A program made the translations under genes and the position numbers. From NCBI GenBank assembly GCA_903825065.1, contig CAIJZG010000025.1, positions 1 to 5,860 on the forward strand: a DNA stretch of 5,860 nt. Reading direction: 5' to 3'. Shown piece after piece: positions 1 to 5,782 of the stretch (position 1 is the stretch's first letter; every line of letters starts with the position of its first letter). Under the pieces are notes generated by a model. That model saw only the letters and a list, made by a program, of their open reading frames with translations. It searched no databases and had not been told where the DNA came from. The DNA comes from an uncultured Bacteroidota bacterium (GTDB lineage: Bacteria; Bacteroidota; Bacteroidia; Chitinophagales; Chitinophagaceae).

Positions 1-2
1 CT

Positions 3-662
3 ACGGCACTAGAAAAGTTTAATGATGGGTTAATAGATGGCAACGAGCTATATCGTATTTCAATTCAAAACAATTGTTTTTATCCAAATGCTTGGCCAAG
101 TATATTAAGCGATCGGTTAGAATATGATTTATTAAATGTAGCTCGAGGCGGTGATGCTAACTCTGCCTCTGCTAAACGTTTTGTGTGTGAATTTGACGAA
201 AAAAATCCTGTAGATCTCAGCAAGTACGAAAGCGTAACAGTATTATGGTTGTTATCCGATCCTTTTAGATTTAGTTTTTACGTTAATCATCAATTAAGAA
301 GTTGGCATGCCTCTAGTACTGATGAAATTATAAAATGGTACACCATTGATGTACATAAGACAGATTTAGACGGGTGGTTAGAAACTAAGTTTTATTTGAA
401 ATCTGTTGAAAATTATTGTAAGATTAATAATTTTAAATTTTTATATGGCTCGGCTTTTACTGATATAGGGCCTCTCAACGATATATATACAAGCCCAAAT
501 AACATACATAATCACGAGTATCCTCCATGCCTTAAAATATCAGCATACTTAAATGCCAAGCGATACTGGGCACATTGCGGACACCCAAATGCACAAGGAC
601 ATATTAAGATAGCAGAGTCGTTGTATGACATGTTAAAAAAGAATTTTAAAGGAATGGTATGA
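3..662 (+). CDS. SGNH/GDSL-hydrolase-like protein, 3' part (5' end outside window)
   Basis: The reading frame is open from base 3, so the gene begins upstream; 219 residues are visible. A GTG at 183 could be proposed as a start, but the frame upstream of it keeps family-like sequence (residues 31-60 of the fragment, W-P-S-I-L-S then N-V-A-R-G-G-D-A-N-S), so I treat the gene as partial. The N-V-A-x-G-G-x-x-N segment resembles SGNH block II. V-T-V-L-W-L-L-S-D-P-F-R-F (78-90) resembles the central strand. H-P-N-A-Q-G-H-I-K-I-A (194-204) resembles the C-terminal catalytic-His block. Block I, with the GDS serine, would lie upstream. The Asp usually three residues before the catalytic His is a His here (H-C-G-H). 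SGNH proteins hydrolyse esters or deacetylate sugars; the substrate is unknown. The end overlaps the next gene by 4 bases (ATGA). The gene is visibly AT-rich: 28-32% GC in the two lines counted (361-480). Confidence 0.6.
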   Translation, partial: TALEKFNDGLIDGNELYRISIQNNCFYPNAWPSILSDRLEYDLLNVARGGDANSASAKRFVCEFDEKNPVDLSKYESVTVLWLLSDPFRFSFYVNHQLRSWHASSTDEIIKWYTIDVHKTDLDGWLETKFYLKSVENYCKINNFKFLYGSAFTDIGPLNDIYTSPNNIHNHEYPPCLKISAYLNAKRYWAHCGHPNAQGHIKIAESLYDMLKKNFKGMV

Positions 663-1885
663 AAGTAGCAATGATAGGCTGTGGCAAACTAGGTCTGCCA
701 TGCGCTGAAGTAATGAGCCAACACTATGATGTAGTAGGATATGATGTAGTTAAAGATCCCACAGCTCAAATCAAATTACTTGATACAATTAAAGATGCAG
801 TAACAGGCAGAGATTTAATTTTTGTTGCTGTGCCTACACCTCATGATCCTAAATACGGCGGTGGCAAACCTATTGCAGATCTTCCTCCAAAAGATTTTGA
901 TTACAGTATTGTACAACAAGTGCTAACTGAAATTAATCAACATGTTGATCAAACACAATTGGTAGTTTTAATAAGTACGGTTTTACCCGGAACTGTACGT
1001 CTGCGCCTACAACCTTGCATTACCAATGCACGATTTATCTACAATCCTTATTTGATTGCCATGGGATCAGTCAAATGGGACATGGTCAATCCAGAATGTT
1101 TGATAGTAGGCACTGAAGATGGCAGTGCGACAGGCGATGCAAAGCTGTTGATTGATTTTTACAAGCCCATCATGGAAAACAATCCTCGAACTAATATTGG
1201 CACGTGGGACGAAGCTGAATGTATCAAAGTATTTTACAACACATTTATCAGTGCTAAAATTGGTTTAGTAAACATGATACAAGATGTTGCAGAAAAGAAC
1301 GGCAACATTGACGTGGATGTGGTTACTGATGCACTCAAAGCCGCTACACAACGTATTACTGGGCCACGCTATTTAACAGCTGGTATGGGCGATGCAGGTG
1401 CATGCCACCCTAGGGATAATATTGCTTTGAGATTTTTGGCAGAACGTTTAGAACTAGGTTATGACTTGTTTCAAACTATCATGTATAGTAGAGATCAACA
1501 AGCAAAGAATATGGCACTTAAATTAGTCTCATTGGCTAAGGAACATAACTTGCCTGTTGTCATCCACGGTCGTGCTTATAAGCCTTATGTGGAATATACA
1601 ATTGGCAGTTACAGTGAACTAGTTGGACACTTTGTTGAACAAGCGGGTGTATCATTGACGTATGTTGATCCACTAACCGGAGACACAGATGTAATAGATA
1701 CTCCGGCAGTTATACTAATGGCACACAATGCTAGAATTACATATGAGGGCACTGGCGTCGATGGTAGCCAACAAGGATGGTATTTTGAACCAGTTGCCGG
1801 TAGTGTTATTGTTGACCCATGGCGCACCACTCCTGATATCATTGGCATGACTGTTATACACTACGGCAACACTAGATTAAAATGA
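659..1885 (+). CDS. UDP-glucose/GDP-mannose dehydrogenase family enzyme
   Basis: A 408-residue NAD-dependent nucleotide-sugar dehydrogenase. Family members oxidise the C6 alcohol of a UDP- or GDP-sugar to the uronic acid in two steps. The N-terminal Rossmann domain starts at residue 2 with G-C-G-K-L-G (7-12). V-P-T-P (58-61) and S-T-V-L-P-G-T (106-112) are family motifs. The central helical domain has Y-N-T-F-I-S-A-K-I (193-201), with K200 at the expected catalytic lysine. G-A-C-H-P-R-D (247-253) holds C249, the expected nucleophile; most relatives read C-F-P-K-D. The C-terminal domain has G-R-A-Y-K-P (304-309) and Y-V-D-P (335-338). Length is normal for the family, and it appears intact. The usual N-P-E-F-L segment is altered to N-P-Y-L-I (129-133), so substrate specificity cannot be assigned. 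The ATG overlaps the previous stop (ATGA), with AAAGGA just upstream, which implies translational coupling. It probably supplies an acidic sugar for a surface glycan. Confidence 0.9.
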   Translation: MKVAMIGCGKLGLPCAEVMSQHYDVVGYDVVKDPTAQIKLLDTIKDAVTGRDLIFVAVPTPHDPKYGGGKPIADLPPKDFDYSIVQQVLTEINQHVDQTQLVVLISTVLPGTVRLRLQPCITNARFIYNPYLIAMGSVKWDMVNPECLIVGTEDGSATGDAKLLIDFYKPIMENNPRTNIGTWDEAECIKVFYNTFISAKIGLVNMIQDVAEKNGNIDVDVVTDALKAATQRITGPRYLTAGMGDAGACHPRDNIALRFLAERLELGYDLFQTIMYSRDQQAKNMALKLVSLAKEHNLPVVIHGRAYKPYVEYTIGSYSELVGHFVEQAGVSLTYVDPLTGDTDVIDTPAVILMAHNARITYEGTGVDGSQQGWYFEPVAGSVIVDPWRTTPDIIGMTVIHYGNTRLK

Positions 1886-2625
1886 AAATAGTCGTAGTAT
1901 CAGGAGGATTTGATCCCATACACAGTGGCCACGTGTTGCTAATGAATTCTGCCAAAACTTACGGCGATTATCTAATTGTAGGTGTTAACAGTGATGCTTG
2001 GCTAGAACGTAAAAAAGGCCGGGCGTTTATGTCTTACAACGAACGTAGAGCGGTAGTGGCCAATATGAAGGCAGTAGACGAAGTTGTTCAGTTTGATGAT
2101 AGCGACGGTTCTGCTTGCGATCTCCTAGCAAAAGTCAAAACAAGCTATCCTGGTCACCAAATTATATTTGCCAATGGCGGAGATCGCACCGCGGTAAACA
2201 TTCCAGAAATGGAAACCAAAGAAATCATATTTCAATTTGGAGTCGGAGGCAACACTAAACAAAATTCCAGCAGTTGGATTTTGAACAATTGGGTCGGAGA
2301 ACGTGTCAAGAGAATTTGGGGAGAATGGCGTGTGTTGTCGCAAATAAACAACACCGTAAAAACCAAAGAACTAATTGTTGAACCAGGCCAAAAATTAAGT
2401 ATGCAACGACACAAACACCGTTCAGAATTCTGGTTTGTAGCCCAAGGAAACGCTCGTATACACTGGGATATGGGCTACACTGATATCAAACCCTTAGGCA
2501 CCATTAAAATCCACGCTAACGAGTGGCATCAGCTTGAGAACATAGGAAGCACTATGTTGCATGTTGTAGAAATACAACACGGTGAATCGTGTGAAGAATC
2601 GGATATTGAGCGTGTTGACAGCTAA
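1882..2625 (+). CDS. Cytidylyltransferase-like domain fused to type II phosphomannose isomerase cupin
   Basis: A 247-residue two-domain protein. Residues 1-135 are a nucleotidyltransferase of the HxGH type: G-G-F-D-P-I-H-S-G-H (8-17, with H14 and H17), V-G-V-N-S-D (33-38), K-K-G-R (44-47), and an S-S-S-W-I stretch (129-133) that corresponds to the (I)SSS/STT signature. It most resembles the RfaE/HldE C-terminal domain or glycerol-3-phosphate cytidylyltransferases, which attach a nucleotide to a phosphorylated sugar or polyol. Residues 145-247 match the cupin at the C-terminus of ManC-type enzymes: I-W-G-E-W (145-149), P-G-Q-K-L-S-M-Q-R-H-K-H-R (168-180), E182, H216, V-V-E-I-Q-H-G (228-234) and S-D-I-E-R (240-244). 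The metal-binding H-x-H and acidic residue are present. In ManC the partner is a mannose-1-phosphate guanylyltransferase; here it is replaced by the unrelated HxGH domain. ATGA overlap with the dehydrogenase places both in one coupled pathway. The actual sugar is unknown. Confidence 0.85.
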   Translation: MKIVVVSGGFDPIHSGHVLLMNSAKTYGDYLIVGVNSDAWLERKKGRAFMSYNERRAVVANMKAVDEVVQFDDSDGSACDLLAKVKTSYPGHQIIFANGGDRTAVNIPEMETKEIIFQFGVGGNTKQNSSSWILNNWVGERVKRIWGEWRVLSQINNTVKTKELIVEPGQKLSMQRHKHRSEFWFVAQGNARIHWDMGYTDIKPLGTIKIHANEWHQLENIGSTMLHVVEIQHGESCEESDIERVDS

Positions 2626-2643
2626 GTAATTCGGCAGTATAAT
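2615..2643 (+). promoter_or_regulatory. Perfect-consensus sigma70 promoter for the downstream unknown gene
   Basis: TTGACA at 2615-2620 and TATAAT at 2638-2643 are separated by exactly 17 bases, so both hexamers and the spacing match the bacterial housekeeping consensus. The -35 box lies inside the last codons of the upstream fusion gene. Counting from the -10 box puts +1 near A2650, giving a leader of about 25 bases before the TTG start at 2675. The match is direct; activity is inferred. Confidence 0.85.
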
Positions 2644-2663
2644 ATACACATGTTAAACAAAAC

Positions 2664-2668
2664 AGGAG
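2664..2668 (+). promoter_or_regulatory. Shine-Dalgarno AGGAG that fixes a TTG start
   Basis: AGGAG ends 6 bases before TTG at 2675. No in-frame ATG lies between this site and residue 58 of the frame, and the ATG at 2650 is in a different frame that stops after ten codons. This supports TTG as the real initiation codon. Confidence 0.8.
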
Positions 2669-2674
2669 CAGAAA

Positions 2675-3835
2675 TTGGCTAAAACAGCTACAGCAACTCG
2701 TTCGCGAGCACCTAAAGATCACAGCCCAGTTTGGGACGGACATGAGACTTGGAGTGAAGCTGAATTCCTAAAGCGTTTTCATGTTGCTACAGAATACTAT
2801 CGTTTGGAGTTTTCGGGCAAAGATTTGAAGCCAGCAGTGATCAAATGGATGACTGATACTGGTTGCACCAAAGCAGACATTACAGCGTTTAAGAAAACTA
2901 AAGATGGACGTTGCAATGTTACAATGGGCACCATTGCTAGTTGTTTGCTTCGCGGTATGCCTTCTATTCGTGCAGACTTTAACAAAGGTCGCGACACTGC
3001 CGCTTGGTTGCGTAACGAAATTGTTACAGTAATCGAAGCAGGCAAGCACGACATTGAAGAAGTTGAAGCCAAAGAGGCCAAGCCTGTTGTTAATCAACCT
3101 AGTATCCAAGACCGGTTGCGTGAAACTGCATTCAAAATGACTGAAGAAATCGAAGATGCTATCGAAGGTTTCCAAAAGGATCCAGATAATTTTGATCCAA
3201 AAGCGTTCAAAATGCTTAACTTGCTCAAGGGCAAAGAAGTCAAAGCCGCCCACGCTAGGGTTATTAAAACCCTCTACAGCAGGGATTTAGCTGAGTTGGA
3301 GGAGTTGGCATCCGGGCAAGCGGACGAACAGCTACGTGAGGGCTATAGCCACCGTAGCAAGAAGCAAATCAAGAACTTGATTGCGTTCTATCAAGAGATT
3401 ACGAGTGCATGCGACATGCTGAGCCAAGAGGCTAAAGCAAACCGCAAGCCAAAAGCTCGCAAAGCACAGCCAAAAGAGAAAATTGTTGCCAAATTGAAAT
3501 ACATGAAGAGCAACGAGCCTTTGAAATTGGTTTCGATTAATCCCGCAGATATTATTGGTGCTAAAGAGCTTTGGATCTTTAATACCAAGACACGTAAATT
3601 GGGTAAGTATGTGGCCAATGAATACATGGAATTGGGTGTTAAAGGCACTACAATTACTGGGTTCAATGAGCATACTAGTGTGCAAAAGACTGTTCGCAAA
3701 CCCGAAGAAAAACTCAAAGAGTTTAAAGCGGCGGGTAAGGTGCAGTTGCGTAAGTTCTTAGACGACATTAATGCTACAGACACTCGAATGAATGGACGCA
3801 TTAACGAAGACACTATTCTGTTAAAAGCCGGCTGA
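2675..3835 (+). CDS. Basic, helix-rich phage protein of unknown function
   Basis: I do not recognise this 386-residue protein. It starts at TTG behind a good Shine-Dalgarno and a perfect sigma70 promoter, so it is probably well expressed. The first ~15 residues are Ala/Thr/Lys/Arg-rich and look disordered. Residues 20-120 look like a compact domain (W-D-G-H-E-T-W 20-26, W-L-R-N-E-I 111-116). Residues 121-255 are Glu/Lys-rich and probably helical. K-P-K-A-R-K-A-Q-P-K-E-K (258-269) looks like a basic linker. A more ordered C-terminal part follows (about 270-386), with A-K-E-L-W-I-F-N-T-K-T-R-K-L-G-K-Y (296-312). There are no signal peptide, membrane segments or obvious catalytic motifs. Basic charge and lysine-rich linkers fit nucleic-acid contact or a structural role, but neither is shown. 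GC is higher than in the first gene (50-60% in the lines at 3241-3360). The stop TGA shares one base with the next ATG (TGATG). Confidence 0.8.
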   Translation: MAKTATATRSRAPKDHSPVWDGHETWSEAEFLKRFHVATEYYRLEFSGKDLKPAVIKWMTDTGCTKADITAFKKTKDGRCNVTMGTIASCLLRGMPSIRADFNKGRDTAAWLRNEIVTVIEAGKHDIEEVEAKEAKPVVNQPSIQDRLRETAFKMTEEIEDAIEGFQKDPDNFDPKAFKMLNLLKGKEVKAAHARVIKTLYSRDLAELEELASGQADEQLREGYSHRSKKQIKNLIAFYQEITSACDMLSQEAKANRKPKARKAQPKEKIVAKLKYMKSNEPLKLVSINPADIIGAKELWIFNTKTRKLGKYVANEYMELGVKGTTITGFNEHTSVQKTVRKPEEKLKEFKAAGKVQLRKFLDDINATDTRMNGRINEDTILLKAG

Positions 3836-3854
3836 TGCTGACAAGGACAGAATA
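3814..3854 (+). other. Hairpin 1 spanning the stop/start junction
   Basis: TATTCTGT (3814-3821) and ACAGAATA (3847-3854) are perfect 8-base complements around a 25-base loop. The loop holds the stop of the unknown gene and the ATG of the oxygenase, plus the palindrome AGCCGGCT (3826-3833). Alone, an 8 bp arm pair with a long loop could be chance. It gains weight from standing 3 bases before a much stronger hairpin. Confidence 0.4.
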
Positions 3855-4509
3855 TAAGATCACAGTGCCTCCTAACAAAATAGAAGAGGCACTGTATCAA
3901 TTACCCCGGGACGATTTTAGATTCACTCTTAATCGTCCCTCGGGTAATTTTTTATACGATCCTTGGATTATAAAAGACGAGTATCGTAATACAGTCTGGG
4001 ACACCTTGCTAAGTACATTACCTGCAACTATCGGTGAAGCAAGAGTTATTATTCTAGACGGCGGGCAATGTTATCAAAGTCACGGCGATATAGATAACAG
4101 GTATCATTTAAACTTAACAGGCTCCTTGAGCTATGCTGTTAATTTGGAAACAAATACTATTTTTGAAATGTTAAACGATGGCTACTGGTATGACTTTGAT
4201 GCGGGCTTGCGTCACAGTGCCGCAAACTTTGGTAGAGACTTTAGGGCGCAGTTAGTAGTAAGAAAACTACTGATCAAAAATACACTAACGGACCCTGCTC
4301 GACTACGAATTGTCTCTTCACTACCTGTAGATGATACAAGATTTATCGGAGAAAATACAGTAACTCCTTGGCTTAATCGAGCTGATAAACAGGGAATTAT
4401 TACTGATTTAACAATAGCAGACACAGGAATTATTGAATTTTTAATAGAAAAAGATCAAGTTCCAAACTTAACTGCAATTCTTCCAAGGGGTTTTATAGCT
4501 GAGTCTTAA
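3835..4509 (+). CDS. 2OG-Fe(II) oxygenase, aspartyl/asparaginyl beta-hydroxylase-like
   Basis: A 224-residue protein carrying the iron-binding facial triad of 2-oxoglutarate oxygenases. H-G-D (83-85) gives H83 and D85, within S-H-G-D-I-D-N-R-Y-H-L-N-L. The distal His is H127 in L-R-H-S-A-A-N-F-G (125-133), and R137 or R143 is the probable 2-oxoglutarate carboxylate ligand. The jelly-roll core covers about residues 65-145. N-terminal residues N-F-L-Y-D-P-W (38-44) precede it, and residues 150-224 form an extra C-terminal beta-rich part. Such enzymes hydroxylate protein side chains or small molecules; the target is unknown. The ATG shares one base with the preceding stop and has only a weak Shine-Dalgarno, so re-initiation is likely. 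The first ~40 codons coincide with two strong hairpins and a T6 run. A later start is unlikely because family-like sequence begins near residue 30 and there is no good alternative ATG before the triad. Confidence 0.8.
   Translation: MLTRTEYKITVPPNKIEEALYQLPRDDFRFTLNRPSGNFLYDPWIIKDEYRNTVWDTLLSTLPATIGEARVIILDGGQCYQSHGDIDNRYHLNLTGSLSYAVNLETNTIFEMLNDGYWYDFDAGLRHSAANFGRDFRAQLVVRKLLIKNTLTDPARLRIVSSLPVDDTRFIGENTVTPWLNRADKQGIITDLTIADTGIIEFLIEKDQVPNLTAILPRGFIAES
3858..3898 (+). other. Hairpin 2 in the oxygenase 5' coding region
   Basis: ACAGTGCCTC (3862-3871) pairs perfectly with GAGGCACTGT (3886-3895). The outer GAT (3858-3860) pairs with ATC (3896-3898) across a single bulged C3861. The result is a 13 bp stem with a 14-base A-rich loop. 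It lies wholly inside the coding frame (codons 8-22). Confidence 0.75.
3901..3953 (+). terminator. Terminator-like hairpin with T6, inside the oxygenase gene
   Basis: The left arm TTACCC-C-GGGACGATT (3901-3916) pairs with AATCGTCCC-TC-GGGTAA (3931-3947). That is 9 bp plus 6 bp, separated by a small 1x2 internal loop, with a 14-base apical loop. TTTTTT follows at once (3948-3953). This is the form of an intrinsic terminator on the + strand. The other strand has no matching T-run after the stem, so it is directional. It would end transcripts of the upstream unknown gene, yet it sits in codons 23-40 of the oxygenase, which must then be read by read-through or by modified polymerase. Structure is seen; termination is inferred. 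Confidence 0.7.
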
Positions 4510-4517
4510 GATAAATA
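4510..4517 (+). promoter_or_regulatory. T4/cyanophage-like late promoter motif GATAAATA
   Basis: GATAAATA matches the T4 late -10 element TATAAATA at seven of eight bases, and the NATAAATA motif described for cyanophages. It starts right at the stop of the oxygenase gene, 20 bases before the ATG of the structural gene. No clear -35 box precedes it, as expected for a late promoter. An 8-base motif in AT-rich DNA can occur by chance; position is the main support. Confidence 0.5.
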
Positions 4518-4537
4518 TCATATAAAGAGACCCAACT

Positions 4538-5749
4538 ATGACAACACCTCAGTTTATTAGCCGTAACGGCGCATTACTTACTAATAACAGTTTAAATCTT
4601 ACTGCCGAAAACGATTACAGGATCGACGACATTCCAGTGATCAGTGCTAAGGCGCTGGGTGTTACTGTTACTACAAGTAATCTTAAACAGTTAGGTACGC
4701 TAAATGCACTATCAGTTTCTGGCGATACCGTTTTAGGCGATTTTGCCTTTTTCAATACCACATTTAATCGGTTAGGATTGGGTACAGAAGATCCTAGCAC
4801 CAGTCTTAGCATTATAGACAATAATGTTGAAATTGGATTAGGTAGTCCCGACTACGATCATGCAGAGTTTGGAACATACAGCAATCATACTTTAACTATT
4901 GTAACCGATGGACTGGCACGTATTGCTGTTAAAGCCAACGGTGGCGTAGATATAAACGGAGATATGACTGTCAAAGGTACATTAACTGTTAATAGTCTAG
5001 TTACTGATACACGAGTTACAAAAACGACTCCTGTAGAGTTTTTACCTAACAGCGAAGGCGGGGTATACGGTTTAGGGTTTGTATGGTCTGCTGTGGATTA
5101 TCAGCGTCAATTTATACTACGCAGTAACCCAGATCGTTTTTGGTCAACTAACAGTATTGATTTAGAACAAGATCAAGCGTACTACATTAATGGCCGCGTA
5201 GTACTAAATGAAACTGCATTAGGGTTCAGTGTAACACGTAGTAATCTTGTTACCGTGGGTGCTTTAGAAGAATTAACAGTATCAGGACCGGCCGTGTTTC
5301 AAAACAGCATCACAGCACCGGCATCTGATTTAGCTGTTAAATCAATTACAGCTTCTTTGAATGGTCAGTCTGTTTGGTTGTCTAGTACTGGAATTGGTAG
5401 TAATGCAGACGTTGTTATCGAGTCAAAAAATAATAATTTAATTAAATCTGATTCTAACTCTATTACCTTGGGAGATCGTAACGATCTAAAACCTGTTAAA
5501 GTTTGGGGACAACTTGCGATTGGTGTTAACCATCCAGATCCTAAATTTGATATAGACACAGCAGGCGATGTTAAATTCAACAACAAACGATTTGTCAAAG
5601 GGTTAGATGCTCCAACCGAGGGTGACTGGAATCGAGGTGATATCTGTTGGAATCAAAATCCTAGCGATAACAGTTACGTCGGTTGGATCTGTACTGTGTC
5701 CGGTACTCCTGGACAATGGAGTCCATTTGGTGCTATTGGTCACCGATAA
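4538..5749 (+). CDS. Repetitive beta-rich virion protein, probably tail fibre
   Basis: A 403-residue protein, rich in Ser/Thr/Asn/Gly/Val and nearly free of Cys, with a pattern of short beta strands typical of trimeric phage fibres and other virion surface proteins. Fibre-like units include R-L-G-L-G-T-E-D-P (78-86), I-N-G-D-M-T-V-K-G-T-L-T-V (139-151) and L-A-I-G-V-N-H-P-D-P (326-335). Residues 24-67 and 212-255 are a diverged duplication. The C-terminus (367-400: G-D-I-C-W-N, V-G-W-I-C-T, S-G-T-P-G-Q-W-S-P-F-G) looks like a short terminal module seen at the ends of phage fibre and appendage proteins; C370 and C385 are its only cysteines. No enzymatic motif or signal peptide is visible. The ATG at 4538 has a modest AAAGAGA (4524-4530) upstream. 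A late-type promoter motif in front fits a structural gene. It could instead be a baseplate- or neck-attached protein. Confidence 0.75.
   Translation: MTTPQFISRNGALLTNNSLNLTAENDYRIDDIPVISAKALGVTVTTSNLKQLGTLNALSVSGDTVLGDFAFFNTTFNRLGLGTEDPSTSLSIIDNNVEIGLGSPDYDHAEFGTYSNHTLTIVTDGLARIAVKANGGVDINGDMTVKGTLTVNSLVTDTRVTKTTPVEFLPNSEGGVYGLGFVWSAVDYQRQFILRSNPDRFWSTNSIDLEQDQAYYINGRVVLNETALGFSVTRSNLVTVGALEELTVSGPAVFQNSITAPASDLAVKSITASLNGQSVWLSSTGIGSNADVVIESKNNNLIKSDSNSITLGDRNDLKPVKVWGQLAIGVNHPDPKFDIDTAGDVKFNNKRFVKGLDAPTEGDWNRGDICWNQNPSDNSYVGWICTVSGTPGQWSPFGAIGHR
4607..4738 (+). repeat. Internal protein repeat, copy A, of the fibre-like gene
   Basis: Encodes residues 24-67. Aligned without gaps to residues 212-255, it shares 18 of 44 residues by hand count, including A-L-G, V-T-x-S-N-L, and L-x-V-S-G-x-x-V. 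Confidence 0.65.
5171..5302 (+). repeat. Internal protein repeat, copy B, of the fibre-like gene
   Basis: Encodes residues 212-255, the partner of copy A. The repeat is clear in protein but not in DNA, so the duplication is old or kept by selection on structure. Confidence 0.65.
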
Positions 5750-5751
5750 AC

Positions 5752-5779
5752 TTGACCTTGCACTATAAAAGTGTATAAT
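5752..5779 (+). promoter_or_regulatory. Strong sigma70-like promoter for the next gene
   Basis: TTGACC (5752-5757) and TATAAT (5774-5779) are 16 bases apart: five of six and six of six consensus bases. It begins 3 bases after the fibre-like gene ends. The spacer contains CACT-ATAAA-AGTG (5761-5773), a small inverted repeat that could bind a regulator. Predicted +1 is near A5786, giving a leader of about 67 bases. Confidence 0.8.
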
Positions 5780-5782
5780 TAC

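Noticed and set aside
1677..1706. CCGGAG/CTCCGG inverted repeat in the dehydrogenase gene
   Set aside because: A 6 bp stem with an 18-base loop is not significant.
1860..1898. ACTACG/CGTAGT pair around the start codon of the fusion gene
   Set aside because: It resembles hairpin 1 in position, but is only 6 bp with a 27-base loop, well within chance.
2332..2354. GTGTTGT/ACAACAC stem in the linker between the fused domains
   Set aside because: Only 7 bp, with no regulatory context.
2562..2579. TGTTGTA-GAAA-TACAACA hairpin with a GNRA-like loop near the end of the fusion gene
   Set aside because: A 7 bp stem is expected by chance in a window of this size, and no T-run follows. It is not a terminator.
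2768..3253. 161-codon minus-strand frame opposite ORF4
   Set aside because: Its composition mirrors the lysine/glutamate-rich sense strand, and it has no promoter, ribosome site or recognisable motif.
3391..3900. 169-codon open frame on the minus strand
   Set aside because: It lies opposite the well-supported ORF4 and oxygenase genes, is rich in Cys, Phe and Ser without a domain pattern, and has no ribosome site. It is a shadow frame.
5473..5487. AGATCGT-A-ACGATCT near-perfect palindrome in the fibre-like gene
   Set aside because: It looks operator-like but lies deep in coding sequence with no promoter. Palindromes of this size arise by chance.
5739..5757. GGTCA/TGACC inverted repeat at the end of the fibre-like gene as a possible terminator
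   Set aside because: The stem is only 5 bp and has no T-run; its right arm is the -35 box of the next promoter.
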